A DNA stretch of 64,000 nt, taken from contig CAWGJS010000001.1 of NCBI GenBank assembly GCA_963822955.1, positions 1 through 64,000 of the forward strand, given 5' to 3'. Shown piece after piece: positions 36,281 through 47,278 of the stretch. The translations under genes were made by a program, and so were the position numbers. This DNA comes from JAJYUU01 sp963822955. GTDB taxonomy: Bacteria > Actinomycetota > Actinomycetes > Streptosporangiales > Streptosporangiaceae. Under the pieces are notes generated by a model. The model was not told where the DNA came from. It made no database searches and worked only from the letters and a program-made list of their open reading frames with translations. The first letter of the stretch is position 1. The number at the start of each line of letters is the position of its first letter.

Positions 36281-37003
36281 GCTCGTCTGGCTGACCGGCG
36301 GGTCACCGACCACAGCGTTACTCGCCAGAGAGCCTCGGCCACGATGGCGCGGTTCATCTTGCTTGCTCCACGTATGCGCTCGGTAAAGGTGATCGGCACC
36401 TCGGCCGACCGACAAGCCCGCCCGTACCGTCCGCAGCGTCAGCTCGATCTGGAAGCAGTAGCCCTGCGACCTGACATCATCCAGGCCGATTCTGCGGAGC
36501 GTCTCCGCCCGGTACGCACGGTAACCGCCGGTAGCGTCATGCACCGGCAGGCCCAGCATGATGCGAGCGTACGCATTGCCGCCGCGGGACAGGATCGCCC
36601 TGGACCGCGGCCAGTTGCGGACGGTTCCGCCGCGGACCCAGCGCGAGCCGATCACCAGGTCGGCGTTCGCCAGGGCGCCCAGCAGGTCTGGCAGCTCGGC
36701 CGGATCATGCGAGCCGTCCGCGTCCATCTCGACCAGCACGCCGTAGCCGCGGTCAAGTGCCCAGGCGAAGCCGGCCAGGTAGGCCGCGCCGAGGCCTGCT
36801 TTGTGCGTCCGGTGCAGGACGTGCACCTGGCCGTCGGTGAGCGCCAGCTTCTCGGCGATCTCGCCGGTGCCGTCCGGGCTGTTGTCGTCGACGACCAGGA
36901 TGTCCGCCGCCGGCACTGCCGCCGCGTCCTGGCCACGATGCTGTCGAGGTTGTCGCGCTCGTTGTAGGTCGGGATGATGACCGCGACGCTCGCGCGCGGT
37001 CAC
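36277..37003 (-). pseudogene. Polyprenol-phosphate mannose synthase-like glycosyltransferase (GT2), frameshifts at both ends
   Basis: GT-A family 2 transferase of the dolichol/polyprenol-P-mannose synthase type. Pieces in order: SVAVIIPTYNERDNLDSIVA, DILVVDDNSPDGTGEIAEKL, VEMDADGSHDPAELPDLLGA (D-x-D), VIGSRWVRGGTVRNWPRSRA, GYCFQIELTLRTVRAG, then EVPITFTERIRGASKMNRAI to a TAG at 36277. The frame changes near 36985, 36930 and 36408. Provides mannosyl donor for lipoglycans or protein O-mannosylation at the membrane. In mycobacteria the domain is fused to or sits next to an N-acyltransferase; none is seen here. Confidence 0.8.
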
Positions 37004-37662
37004 CGGCTGGCTCCCGCCGCGCCTGTCAACGTGCTAGCACCGTCGTTGCCAGCACCGTCTTCCTCCCGCCCGAATCCCGGAAACGCGTTAGCACATCACA
37101 ATCGGGGTCTCGCCGCAATTCCGAGCGGGCAATGAATGGCCGGAGAAGAACGATGAAAAGCCAGGGAAGAGGGCCTGGGAAACCCTTCGGACCGGAGCGC
37201 GTCCCGTCGGCAGCGGACTCGCCCTCCGTTGTCTACTGGGTGCCCAGGCCCCTCCCGGTTCCAACCCCCCGCCCAGCCAGGGCTCGGGCCTTTCGCCGTG
37301 CGGCAGCGGCCACGTCACGCTGCTGCGGGCGGCCCGGCTAACAACCCTGACCTGTTGGCCCGGTGCTGGACTGCGTAGCAACATACCGTTGATCGCGACG
37401 TTGTCAACCGGTCGTGCCAGGACTGATACGGTTAGCCAGCCCCGCTGGCCGCGGATCGTCGGGCCTGTTCGCTGTTATCCCCCGGCGTTACGATTGAGAC
37501 TCCCCGTAACGTGTGAGGGTGCATGACGAGGTTGTCAGCGGCAGGCAGAGCCTGCCATTTGTCTGCGCGGGAACGCACGCAAACCCGTCCGTGGTGAGAC
37601 CGCTCATGTTCGACCGCCCGCGCATCCCGCGCGCGGACTCACCTTCGGCCTGGAGGACAGGA
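37004..37662. other. Long intergenic region with potential RNA structure
   Basis: 659 bases without a credible gene between the mannose transferase and acs. A perfect 9-bp long-range helix (GGGCCTGGG 37171-37179 with CCCAGGCCC 37243-37251), a CAGCG/CGCTG hairpin near 37303 and C-rich runs suggest a structured transcript. I do not recognise RNase P, tmRNA, SRP or a known riboswitch. CGTTACG (37486-37492) and CGTAACG (37505-37511) form an inverted repeat that could be an operator for acs. Confidence 0.4.
37540..37556 (+). promoter_or_regulatory. Hairpin in the acs leader (attenuator-like)
   Basis: GGCAGGC-AGA-GCCTGCC followed by ATTTGT, 107 nt before the acs start. The stem of 7 bp with a short T-containing tail resembles an intrinsic terminator inside the leader, so attenuation is possible. 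Confidence 0.35.
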
Positions 37663-39775
<2,113 letters not shown>

Positions 39776-39790
39776 CGGCTTCCGACTGCG

Positions 39791-39824
39791 CAGCGGCCGC
39801 CAGCCTCCGGGCTGGCGGCCGCTG
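39791..39824. terminator. Bidirectional hairpin terminator after acs
   Basis: Perfect 15-bp stem CAGCGGCCGCCAGCC / GGCTGGCGGCCGCTG with loop TCCG, followed by GTCTTG. Sits between the convergent ends of acs (39775) and the aldo/keto reductase fragment (39831). Confidence 0.85.
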
Positions 39825-39830
39825 GTCTTG

Positions 39831-40298
39831 CTAGCCCGCCGGTGCAAGAGCCTCGAGTGCTCCTGCGTCCAGCACGATGTCCGCGACGGCCATGTTCTCC
39901 TCGAGGTGGCTCAGTGCTGACGTGCCTGGGATGAGCAGGATGTTCGGCCGGAAGGTCAGCAGCCACGCGAGGGCTATCTGTGCCGGCGTGCAGCCGAGAC
40001 GAGCTGCGATGCTCGTCACCTGCAGGCTGCCAAGGACCGGATTGCCGCGGGCGGAGGCCGAGCCAAGCGGGAAGAACGGCACGAAGGCAATGTCCTGTGC
40101 CTCGCACTCCTCCAGCACCGGCAGCGAGTGCCGGTCTGCCAGGTTCATGGGATTCTGCACGCAAGCGATCTCGGTGATCGCTAGCGCGTGCATCAGGTGC
40201 GCAGAGGTGATGTTGCTGAGGCCGATGCCGCCGATCAGGCCGTCGTCGCGCGCCTTCACCATCGCGCCGAGTACCTGGGCCTGCCGGAGGTCAGCCGC
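39831..40298 (-). pseudogene. Aldo/keto reductase, C-terminal half only
   Basis: From 40262 the frame reads MVKARDDGLIGGIGLSNITS ... IACVQNPMNLADRHSLPVLE ... LGCTPAQIALAWLLTFRPNI ... IPGTSALSHLEENMA, the second half of an aldo/keto reductase. Homology extends upstream in the same frame to AADLRQAQVLGA near 40298, inside the last codons of the intact paralogue. The N-terminal half with the catalytic Asp-Tyr is missing. A deletion between two tandem paralogues explains this best. Confidence 0.75.
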
Positions 40299-41145
40299 TG
40301 ACGCGATCCAGGTCGCGCAGGGCCCGGTTATCGAGCGAGATGTCTTCGGCGGCCAGGTTCTCCTGCAGATGGGCTACCGAGCCGGTACCAGGGATGAGCA
40401 GTACGTTAGGTGCCAGCTTCAGCAGCCACTGGAGTGCGACCTGCGGCGCGGTGACACCCAGGCGAGCGGCTGTCTTGTTTACTACCGGGCTAGTCAGCAC
40501 GGGGTTGGCAGCGCCGCGCGGCCAGCCCAGCGGGCAGAACGGCACGAACGCGATGCCCCGGCTGAGGCACTCGTCCAGAACAGGCGCAGACTGCCGGTCG
40601 GCGAGATGGAACAGGTTCTGCACGCAGACGATCTCGGTGCCAGCGACGGCATGCTGCAGCTGCGCCAGGCTGATGTTGCTCAGGCCGATGCCGGCGATCA
40701 GGCCCTCGTCGCGGGCTGCGACCATGGCCGCCAGCTCGTCGTCGAAGCACGCGTCGACGCGGCCATCGCCGGGCAGGCGAAGGTTGACCGCAGCCAGCTG
40801 TCCGACCCGCAGACTGCGAAGGTTGTCCAGGATGCCTGTGCGCAGGTAGCCAGCGCCGCTGCCGTCCTGCCCGCCTGCGACCTTGCTGACGATTGCCAGC
40901 CCGTCGGGATAGGGGTAGAGCGCGTCCCGGATCAGGGCGTTCACGGTGCCGGGGCCGTAGTAGTGGGAGGTGTCGATGTGGTCGACGCCAGCCGCTACTG
41001 CTGCCCGCAGCACGCCGATCGCCGACTCACGGTCCGGCGGCGTCCCGGCCGCGAACTGACCTGCCAGCTGCATCGCGCCGTACCCTGACCGGCGCACCAG
41101 CAGCGGCCCGAGGGCGTAGAAGGACTTCATTTCTGGCTCCGGCAC
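40291..41145 (-). CDS. Aldo/keto reductase
   Basis: 284 residues, full length. LRAAVAAGVDHIDTSHYYGP holds the catalytic Asp and Tyr; VSKVAGG the Lys; GIGLSNISLAQLQHAV, EIVCVQNLFHLADRQSAPVL, GVTAPQVALQWLLKLAPNVL and IPGTGSVAHLQENLAA complete the TIM barrel and NADPH site. Substrate unknown. Tandem with a truncated paralogue immediately downstream. Confidence 0.9.
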   Translation of the reverse strand: MPEPEMKSFYALGPLLVRRSGYGAMQLAGQFAAGTPPDRESAIGVLRAAVAAGVDHIDTSHYYGPGTVNALIRDALYPYPDGLAIVSKVAGGQDGSGAGYLRTGILDNLRSLRVGQLAAVNLRLPGDGRVDACFDDELAAMVAARDEGLIAGIGLSNISLAQLQHAVAGTEIVCVQNLFHLADRQSAPVLDECLSRGIAFVPFCPLGWPRGAANPVLTSPVVNKTAARLGVTAPQVALQWLLKLAPNVLLIPGTGSVAHLQENLAAEDISLDNRALRDLDRVSG

Positions 41146-41213
41146 AGCGTCTCGGTGGTCATCGCGAACCTGTCAGCGCCGACGTTAGTGACCTTCAAGG
41201 TGAGCCGTCGTCA

Positions 41214-41241
41214 CCCCGATATGGTGATCTCCACCTCGGGG
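41214..41241 (-). terminator. Hairpin downstream of the GCS2 gene
   Basis: CCCCGA (41214-41219) pairs with TCGGGG (41236-41241), with an inner GGTG/CACC helix. It lies 10 nt after the stop of the GCS2 gene on the minus strand and ahead of the aldo/keto reductase start. Likely a terminator of moderate strength. Confidence 0.45.
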
Positions 41242-41250
41242 CGCCCGCTG

Positions 41251-42726
41251 CTACAGCGGCCACTCATGCACCGGCTGGTTGCTGTGCATGTGCTCGATAT
41301 ATCGCTGAGTCATCTGCCGTAGTGCTTCAGGCCGGTCGGCTCCGTTCCGTTCGCTCAGGCGGCCCACTGTCGCGATCTGCCAGGCAGCGCCATTCTGGCC
41401 CGTCAGGCAACGCTGCTCGATGATGCCCAGCAGCCGGTCAGCGTGGGCGGCGCTGACGCCCCAGCGGGCCAGGCCGTCATGCGCCATGGGCAGCAGGCGG
41501 CGCAGCACGAGCTCGGGCACCTGCGCCTCCCCCAGCCCCGGCCAGTACTGCTTCGCGCCCATGCCGTGGCGGGCCGCCTCGTGCAGGTTCTCGGCCGCGG
41601 TCGTGAAGGACAGCTGCGTCCAGATCGGCCGCTCCGATTCCGCCAGGACGCGGACCAGGCCGTAATAGAAGGCGGCATTCGCGATGACGTCGACGACGGT
41701 CGGCCCGGCTGGCAGCACCCTGTTCTCCACGCGAAGGTGGGGCGTGCCGTCGGTGACCGCGTAGACCGGACGGTTCCACCGGTAAATGGTGCCGTTGTGC
41801 AGGCTCATCTCCGCCAGCTGCGGGCACCCGCCCTGGTTGAGTACGGCCGCCGGGTCCTCGGCCTCGACGATCGGCAGCAGCGCCGGGAAATACTGGATGT
41901 TCTCCTCGAACAGGTCGAAGACCGAGGTGATCCAGCGTTCCCCGAACCACACCCTGGGCCGCACGCCCTGCCGCTTGAGCTCATCCGGGCGGGTGTCGGT
42001 CGCCTGCTCGAAGAGGGTGATGCGAGTCTCGTGCCAGAGCTGACGCCAGAACAGGAACGGGGAGTTGGCGGCCAGCGCGACCTGCACGCCCGCGATTGCC
42101 TGGGCAGCATTCCAGTAGCTGGCGAACGTGTCTGGGCTGACCTGCAGGTGAAGCTGAACGCTGGTGCACGCCGCCTCCGGCGTGATGCTGTCGGCAAGGG
42201 TAAGGATCTGCTCGGGCCCGTCGATCTCGATCCGGATGTCCTCTCCGCGGGCCGCGAAGATCTGCTCGTTCAGCGCGCGGTACCGCTCGCTGGCCGACAG
42301 AGTGCCCTCATGCACGTCGGACTTGGACAGCGTGGGAAGGATTCCGATCATCACCAGGCGGCTGCCGACGCTCCGCGCCTTAGCGTCTCCGGCATTCAGG
42401 CTGCCGCGGATCTCCTCCTCCAGCCCGGCGATCGCGTCGCCCGCCAGCTCCCGTGGCGGCACGTTGATCTCGAGGTTGAACTGCCCGACCTCCGTCGCCC
42501 AGGCCGGGTCCGCGATCGCGGCCAGCACGTCGGCGTTCCGCATCGACGGCGCGCCCTGGTCGTCCACCAGGTTGAGCTCGATCTCCTGGCCGACCCGTGC
42601 CGGGCCAGCCTGGAACAGCTGCTCGCGCAGCATCCGGGCGAACACGTCCAGCGACCGCGCCAGCTTCGCCCGGTAGGTCACCCGGTCCTCGCCGGTGATC
42701 TTCATGGCTTGGATTTCGCGACCCAT
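41251..42726 (-). CDS. Glutamate-cysteine ligase family (GCS2) protein
   Basis: 491 residues. GCS2 carboxylate-amine ligase marks: RVGQEIELNLVDDQGAP, VGQFNLEINVPPRELAG, CTSVQLHLQVSPDTFASYW, GVQVALAANSPFLFWRQLW, PHLRVENRVLPAGPTVVDVI. ATP-dependent formation of a gamma-glutamyl or similar amide bond is expected; the amine acceptor is unknown. An ATP-grasp gene lies 98 nt upstream on the same strand. Start at ATG 42726 (GGCGAGG upstream); MKITGEDRVTYR at 42705 is an alternative. Actinobacteria usually make mycothiol rather than glutathione, so a different product is likely. Confidence 0.85.
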   Translation of the reverse strand: MGREIQAMKITGEDRVTYRAKLARSLDVFARMLREQLFQAGPARVGQEIELNLVDDQGAPSMRNADVLAAIADPAWATEVGQFNLEINVPPRELAGDAIAGLEEEIRGSLNAGDAKARSVGSRLVMIGILPTLSKSDVHEGTLSASERYRALNEQIFAARGEDIRIEIDGPEQILTLADSITPEAACTSVQLHLQVSPDTFASYWNAAQAIAGVQVALAANSPFLFWRQLWHETRITLFEQATDTRPDELKRQGVRPRVWFGERWITSVFDLFEENIQYFPALLPIVEAEDPAAVLNQGGCPQLAEMSLHNGTIYRWNRPVYAVTDGTPHLRVENRVLPAGPTVVDVIANAAFYYGLVRVLAESERPIWTQLSFTTAAENLHEAARHGMGAKQYWPGLGEAQVPELVLRRLLPMAHDGLARWGVSAAHADRLLGIIEQRCLTGQNGAAWQIATVGRLSERNGADRPEALRQMTQRYIEHMHSNQPVHEWPL

Positions 42727-42824
42727 CTGGCCTCGCCTGGTTCATGAGCTACCCACGTACCTCATCTGGCACCTTGGTTACAGAGTCGCATGAGGCCAGG
42801 CCCTCTGACCAGGATTGATCTGCG

Positions 42825-44075
42825 TTAGGCGGCTTTCAGCCGGCTGCTCTCGTCCCGCACCCAGAGGCTGAGCAGGCCGCGCAGGTGCTCGATGAACAGC
42901 TCGTGCTCGTGCGCCGGGTATACCGAGCGCACGGTCTCGATCAGCAGCTGGTCGAAGTCTGGGCCGGCGACCCAGTCCAGCACGATCTCATCAAGATCAG
43001 CGAGGCTGGTAGCGCAGAAGTCGTCGTAGCGTGCGGTGTCGAAATAGCTGTCCGCGAGCTCTCGGTAGGCCGCCAGCTTCTCCGGATAGGACATCCCGGC
43101 GGCATCGGCGACCTCGAAGTAACGGTCGGTAGTCAGGTCGAGCTGCGGCCGCCGCCCGGTGACCAGCGCGAAGATGCACCACTTGACCAGCGCCTTGATG
43201 GCCCACGGGAAGTAGTAGTGCAGGCTGGTCAGCGCCACGTCCGGGCAGGCATTGGCGTAGTCGATCGGGTAGACCTGACCGTCTGCCACCAGCGTCTCGC
43301 ACGAGTTGAACTCCCACCGGAAGAACGCGTTCACCAGCTTGGCGATCGCCACGACCTCAGCACCAGCCTGCGGAGAGAGGAACGCGTGGTCGACCGCGTA
43401 GCGCCGGTGCATGGGCTCGTCCGGCTGGAACTTCATCACCATGGTCTCGGCCCCGATCGACAGCGACCGGGCGAAGACGTCGTAGTCGATGGCCTTCTGC
43501 AGGTGCATGAGCATCTCGCCGCTGGCGTCGTAGGCCGCGTGCAGCTCGGCGGCGTTCCTGATGCGGGAGACGCCACGCCAGGCCCCGCCGTCGTAGGGCT
43601 TCATGAACAGCGGGTAGCCGATCTCCTCGGCGATCGCGTCGAGGTCGAACGGCTGGTTGTACTTCGACGCGGTGTAAGCGTAACGGTCGTTGTCGACCGG
43701 GTTCTTGTACGGGACCAGGACAGTCTCCGGCACATGGAGCCCGAGCCGCATCATCGCGCAGTAGGCGGCGTGCTTCTCCATCGACTGGAACGTGAACGGG
43801 CTGTTCAGCAGGTACACGCTGTCCATCAGCGCGACCTTCTTGAGCCATTCGCGCGGCACGTAGTACCAGTACGCAAGCCGGTCGATGACCAGCTGATAGC
43901 GAGGCTTGTCGCGGAGGCCGAACGGCTCGATGGTGATCCGCTCACAGTCGAACGCGTGCCGGGAGCCGCCCAGGCCAGCCACCGATCCGAGCCGGCGCAC
44001 GATCTCCTCGAACGCGCGCGGCCAGTCCTCCTCGGTGCCGAGCAGCAGCCCGATCAGGTGCCGGTCAGATGTCAT
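42825..44075 (-). CDS. ATP-grasp domain ligase
   Basis: 416 residues. The N-terminal pre-ATP-grasp part begins LIGLLLGTEEDWPRAFEEIV. The ATP-grasp core includes EEIGYPLFMKPYDGGAWRGV (phosphate loop and ATP-binding Lys) and RWEFNSCETLVADGQVYPID followed by YANACPD (metal-binding Asp/Asn). The C-terminal ~120 residues (YFEVADAAGMSYPEKLAAYR ...) are helical. Forms a carboxylate-amine bond through an acyl phosphate. First gene of a pair with the GCS2 protein; together they resemble the two activities of a two-step peptide ligase such as GshF, but in separate and divergent proteins. Confidence 0.85.
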   Translation of the reverse strand: MTSDRHLIGLLLGTEEDWPRAFEEIVRRLGSVAGLGGSRHAFDCERITIEPFGLRDKPRYQLVIDRLAYWYYVPREWLKKVALMDSVYLLNSPFTFQSMEKHAAYCAMMRLGLHVPETVLVPYKNPVDNDRYAYTASKYNQPFDLDAIAEEIGYPLFMKPYDGGAWRGVSRIRNAAELHAAYDASGEMLMHLQKAIDYDVFARSLSIGAETMVMKFQPDEPMHRRYAVDHAFLSPQAGAEVVAIAKLVNAFFRWEFNSCETLVADGQVYPIDYANACPDVALTSLHYYFPWAIKALVKWCIFALVTGRRPQLDLTTDRYFEVADAAGMSYPEKLAAYRELADSYFDTARYDDFCATSLADLDEIVLDWVAGPDFDQLLIETVRSVYPAHEHELFIEHLRGLLSLWVRDESSRLKAA

Positions 44076-44315
44076 CGGCCTCCTCCTCCGTCAGCCGCAC
44101 GTCCCGGACCTCAGGCTCATTACTCGCACATGCTGCCCGTTCCGGCAGACGGTGACAATGCCTATCGGTGCGATCCCATCCAGAGCGGCGCCCCTGCCCG
44201 CAACGGCGGCGCTTCCAGCCCTCGGCCGCAAGTTGCCCCAGGAGTTCGGGAATTGTCAGAGGCTATCGATACTGTGTACGAGTAGATACTTCTCCTGGGA
44301 GGCGGTGACGACATC

Positions 44316-46175
44316 ATGAGCGAACGAGAGGCTCGGCGGAATGTCACCGCGCCGGTGCTCTCAGAGTTGCCGCCGGTCAACAGGCTGAGCCTGCTGAAGC
44401 AGCAGCTGGCCGAGGAAGTGCCGTTCGAGTTGTCGGCCGCGGAGATTGCCAGGCTGCCGCGGGCCGGAGACGACCCTCCTGACATCGATGAGGTGCCATG
44501 GTGGCTCGCGGAGGAGTACACCGGGAGCGATGCCGACCTAGAAGCTGCGTTCCTGCGCAGTCTGCCCGCCGATATCCGAGCCGAGTATGAGGCCGGTCCG
44601 TGGACAGGAGCAGGCGAGGCGCTGGCGGCCGGATTCCTGCACCACGACGCGGGCACCGGCCCGCGGCCGGACGGGTTCGCGGCGGGCGGGGATCATGATG
44701 TCCAGGCGCCAGGCCCGGAACTGGCCGTGGCCGCCGCTCAGGCCACAGGCGGGCTGCCGGGTCTCGGCGAGTCGGAGCTGATCGGCGTGGTGTGCGCCTG
44801 GCAGCGGCTCACCGCATGGGCCCAGGCTCGCCAGGTCGCTTGCCTGGACGAGCTGATGCGGCGGCGCAAGGACCAGTCCGTGGCGCTGAAGCGTCCCAGC
44901 CTGGCCGCCCATGTCGACGATGAGGTGGCGGCAGCGCTCGCGCTGACCGGCCGCTCAGCGGGGCGGCTGCTACAGGTCTCGACTGGACTGGGCCGGTTGC
45001 CGGGCGTCCTGCAAGCGCTTGGGGCGGGGCGGATCGACTGGATGAAGGCAGGGCTGTTCACCGATTACCTTGCCGGGCTGCCTGATGCTGACGCGGCCGA
45101 CATCGCCGCCTCCGTTCTCGAAGGCGCGGACCGGAAGACCTCGGGACAGCTGCGGGCAGCGCTGGTGCGTGCCGTGCTGGCCTATGACCCGCAGTCGGCG
45201 CAGCGGCGGCGCGAGGCTGCCCGCAAGGACGCCTGCGTTCAGACCTGGGACGAGCCGTCGGGCAACGCCGCGCTAGCCGGCCGGGAGCTGGCGCCCGCCG
45301 ACGTAGTGCACGCCTCAGCCCGGCTCACTGAGTGCGCGAAGTGGCTGCGCGACCAGGGGGCGGTCGGCTCGATCGACGAGCTGCGCGCCGCCGCCTACGT
45401 CGCCCTGCTCACCGAACAAACTCTCGCCTCGCTCCTGCCAGTCGGCCCGTCCGCCCCTGATGGCGGCAATAGCCCGGCCGCGAACGGCGCCTGCGCGGCG
45501 GGCGACGGTGCTGGTGGTTCGAGCGCTGCCCGTGCTGCAGGCGGCGGTGCTGCGGGCGCCGGGTCGCCCCAGCTGACCGGGTCGATCACTTTGGCGATGC
45601 CGATGTCGGCGTGGCTAGGCTGGTCCGCCGCGCCGGGCGAGCTGGCTGGTTTCGGTTTTGCCGACTCGGCCACCTGCCGCGAGGTCGTCCGCCGGGCCGG
45701 ATTGGCCGCGCGGTGGTCGCTGATCCTCACCGACGCCGGCGGCCGCGCAGTCGCCTGCGCCCGCGCCCCGGCTGGCTCGCCCGGCCCGGGCACCACCTGG
45801 GCAACCGCGATCGGGTGGGCTGGTGGGCTCAGGGAGCGGCTGCACACCCTGGAAACCGGGACGTGCAGCCACGCTCGCCGCTCAGAGGGTTACCGGCCGC
45901 CGGCCACGCTCGCGAGTCTGGTCCGGGTTCGCCAGCGCATCTGTTCGTTCCCCGGCTGCCGCCGACCCGCCCGGCGGTGCGACCTCGATCACAGCGTGCC
46001 GTTCGACCGGGGCGGCGCGACCTGCGAATGTAACCTCGCACCGTTGTGCCGTCGGCACCATCAGGCCAAACAGGCGCCTGGCTGGCATCTCACCCAGCCT
46101 CGGCCGGGTGAGATGGTCTGGCGGTTGCCGAGCGGTCGTACGTATGCGACCTGCCCGGAGCCCTATCCCATCTAG
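44316..46175 (+). CDS. DUF222/HNH endonuclease domain protein (13E12 type)
   Basis: 619 residues. The N-terminal and central DUF222 region includes GESELIGVVCAWQRLTAWAQ and LTGRSAGRLLQVSTGLGRLP; an Ala/Gly-rich low-complexity linker lies near residues 380-415. The C-terminal HNH nuclease is RQRICSFPGCRRPARRCDLD, HSVPFDRGGATCECNLAPLC, RRHHQAKQAPGW, with paired cysteines for zinc. This family is multicopy in actinobacteria and its role is unproven; it is often associated with mobile DNA. Confidence 0.88.
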   Translation: MSEREARRNVTAPVLSELPPVNRLSLLKQQLAEEVPFELSAAEIARLPRAGDDPPDIDEVPWWLAEEYTGSDADLEAAFLRSLPADIRAEYEAGPWTGAGEALAAGFLHHDAGTGPRPDGFAAGGDHDVQAPGPELAVAAAQATGGLPGLGESELIGVVCAWQRLTAWAQARQVACLDELMRRRKDQSVALKRPSLAAHVDDEVAAALALTGRSAGRLLQVSTGLGRLPGVLQALGAGRIDWMKAGLFTDYLAGLPDADAADIAASVLEGADRKTSGQLRAALVRAVLAYDPQSAQRRREAARKDACVQTWDEPSGNAALAGRELAPADVVHASARLTECAKWLRDQGAVGSIDELRAAAYVALLTEQTLASLLPVGPSAPDGGNSPAANGACAAGDGAGGSSAARAAGGGAAGAGSPQLTGSITLAMPMSAWLGWSAAPGELAGFGFADSATCREVVRRAGLAARWSLILTDAGGRAVACARAPAGSPGPGTTWATAIGWAGGLRERLHTLETGTCSHARRSEGYRPPATLASLVRVRQRICSFPGCRRPARRCDLDHSVPFDRGGATCECNLAPLCRRHHQAKQAPGWHLTQPRPGEMVWRLPSGRTYATCPEPYPI

Positions 46176-46189
46176 TCCGCGCTGGCATC

Positions 46190-47161
46190 ATGTCCTGTGT
46201 GCCTGCCGCTCTGACTGATCTGCTCGCGGATGCCGAGCTCGCCGCCTTTGTGGAAGCCTCACGGAGTACACAAGAGCAATCGGCTCGCGAGCTGGAGCCG
46301 CTGGCTATGCGGAGGGCGCAGCGCAGCCGGATCGCCACGCGGCCGCCAGGACCGGCTATCGCGGATGTCCGCGACCTGACCGTGCCGGGAGGCGTTCCGG
46401 TACGCCTTTACCGGCCGACTACCGGATCACATCCGCTGCTCGTGTTCCTGCACGGCGGCATGTGGACGATCGGCGATCTGGAGTCGCACGACCGGGCCTG
46501 CCGCAGGCTCGCTCTGGGGGCGAACGTGTGCGTGCTCGCCGTGGATTACCGGCTGGCACCGGAACATCCGTGGCCAGCGGCCGTTGACGACCTCGTCCAT
46601 GTCATCCGCTGGGCTGCCGAAGACCGGCCCGAATTGGCGGGAGCTAACGGCCCGCTCGTGGTTGCTGGTGACAGCGCTGGCGGGAACCTGGCCGCGCTGG
46701 CCTGCCTGCGGCTGCGTGGCGAAGGCGGTCCGGTGCCGGACGCCCAGGTGCTGGTGTACCCGAACACCGACCTGACTTTGTCGCAGCCCAGCGTGAGCGA
46801 AAAGGGGACGGGCTGGGGTCTGCTCGCGGACGATGTCGCATGGGGCGCTGGGCAGTGGGTTCCCGATGCGGCCCAGCGGGCCGATCCGACAGTCAGCCCG
46901 CTTCATGCGACCGATCTCACCGGCCTGCCGCCCGCCTTGGTGATCACCGCGGAGCATGATCCATTGCGCGACGAAGGCGAGGCGTATGCTGCCCGCCTGG
47001 CCGCCGCAGGTGTGCCGACGACCTATCGCCGGGAGCAAAGGATGATCCACGGCTTCCTCACCCTGGACACTGTCTCGCCCGCTGCCGCCGCGGCCGGGAA
47101 CAGGCTCTTCGCTGACATCGCCCGCATGCTTCCCGACATCCCAGCGGGCGGAGCAAGATGA
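46190..47161 (+). CDS. Alpha/beta hydrolase (hormone-sensitive lipase family esterase)
   Basis: 323 residues. Oxyanion-hole motif FLHGGMWTIGDLESHD, nucleophile elbow VVAGDSAGGNLAALAC, acid in ALVITAEHDPLRDEGEAYA and catalytic His in QRMIHGFLTLD: the HSL/fold-3 catalytic set. Hydrolyses short acyl esters. It starts 15 nt after the HNH gene stop. No signal peptide. Confidence 0.9.
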   Translation: MSCVPAALTDLLADAELAAFVEASRSTQEQSARELEPLAMRRAQRSRIATRPPGPAIADVRDLTVPGGVPVRLYRPTTGSHPLLVFLHGGMWTIGDLESHDRACRRLALGANVCVLAVDYRLAPEHPWPAAVDDLVHVIRWAAEDRPELAGANGPLVVAGDSAGGNLAALACLRLRGEGGPVPDAQVLVYPNTDLTLSQPSVSEKGTGWGLLADDVAWGAGQWVPDAAQRADPTVSPLHATDLTGLPPALVITAEHDPLRDEGEAYAARLAAAGVPTTYRREQRMIHGFLTLDTVSPAAAAAGNRLFADIARMLPDIPAGGAR

Positions 47162-47278
47162 TCGACAGCATTTTGAGGACGCTCAAGAACCAAGTCGGAT
47201 GGATATGCGGCACGAGACCGGCACTTGCGATCAGCCCGGCGGCAATGACACCCCTGCTCGACGGTGACGGCGCCCGGC

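Noticed and set aside
37130..37340. RNase P RNA, tmRNA, SRP RNA or 6C RNA in the long gap before acs
   Set aside because: None of the conserved core sequences of these RNAs could be found; only generic GC-rich helices are present.
42885..44285. A 466-residue plus-strand frame opposite the ATP-grasp gene
   Set aside because: Antisense shadow produced by high third-position G+C; no domain and no start signal.
44316..46175. HNH protein as a homing endonuclease or restriction enzyme
   Set aside because: The DUF222 domain and the absence of an intron, intein or methyltransferase partner point to the common 13E12-type family of unknown role.
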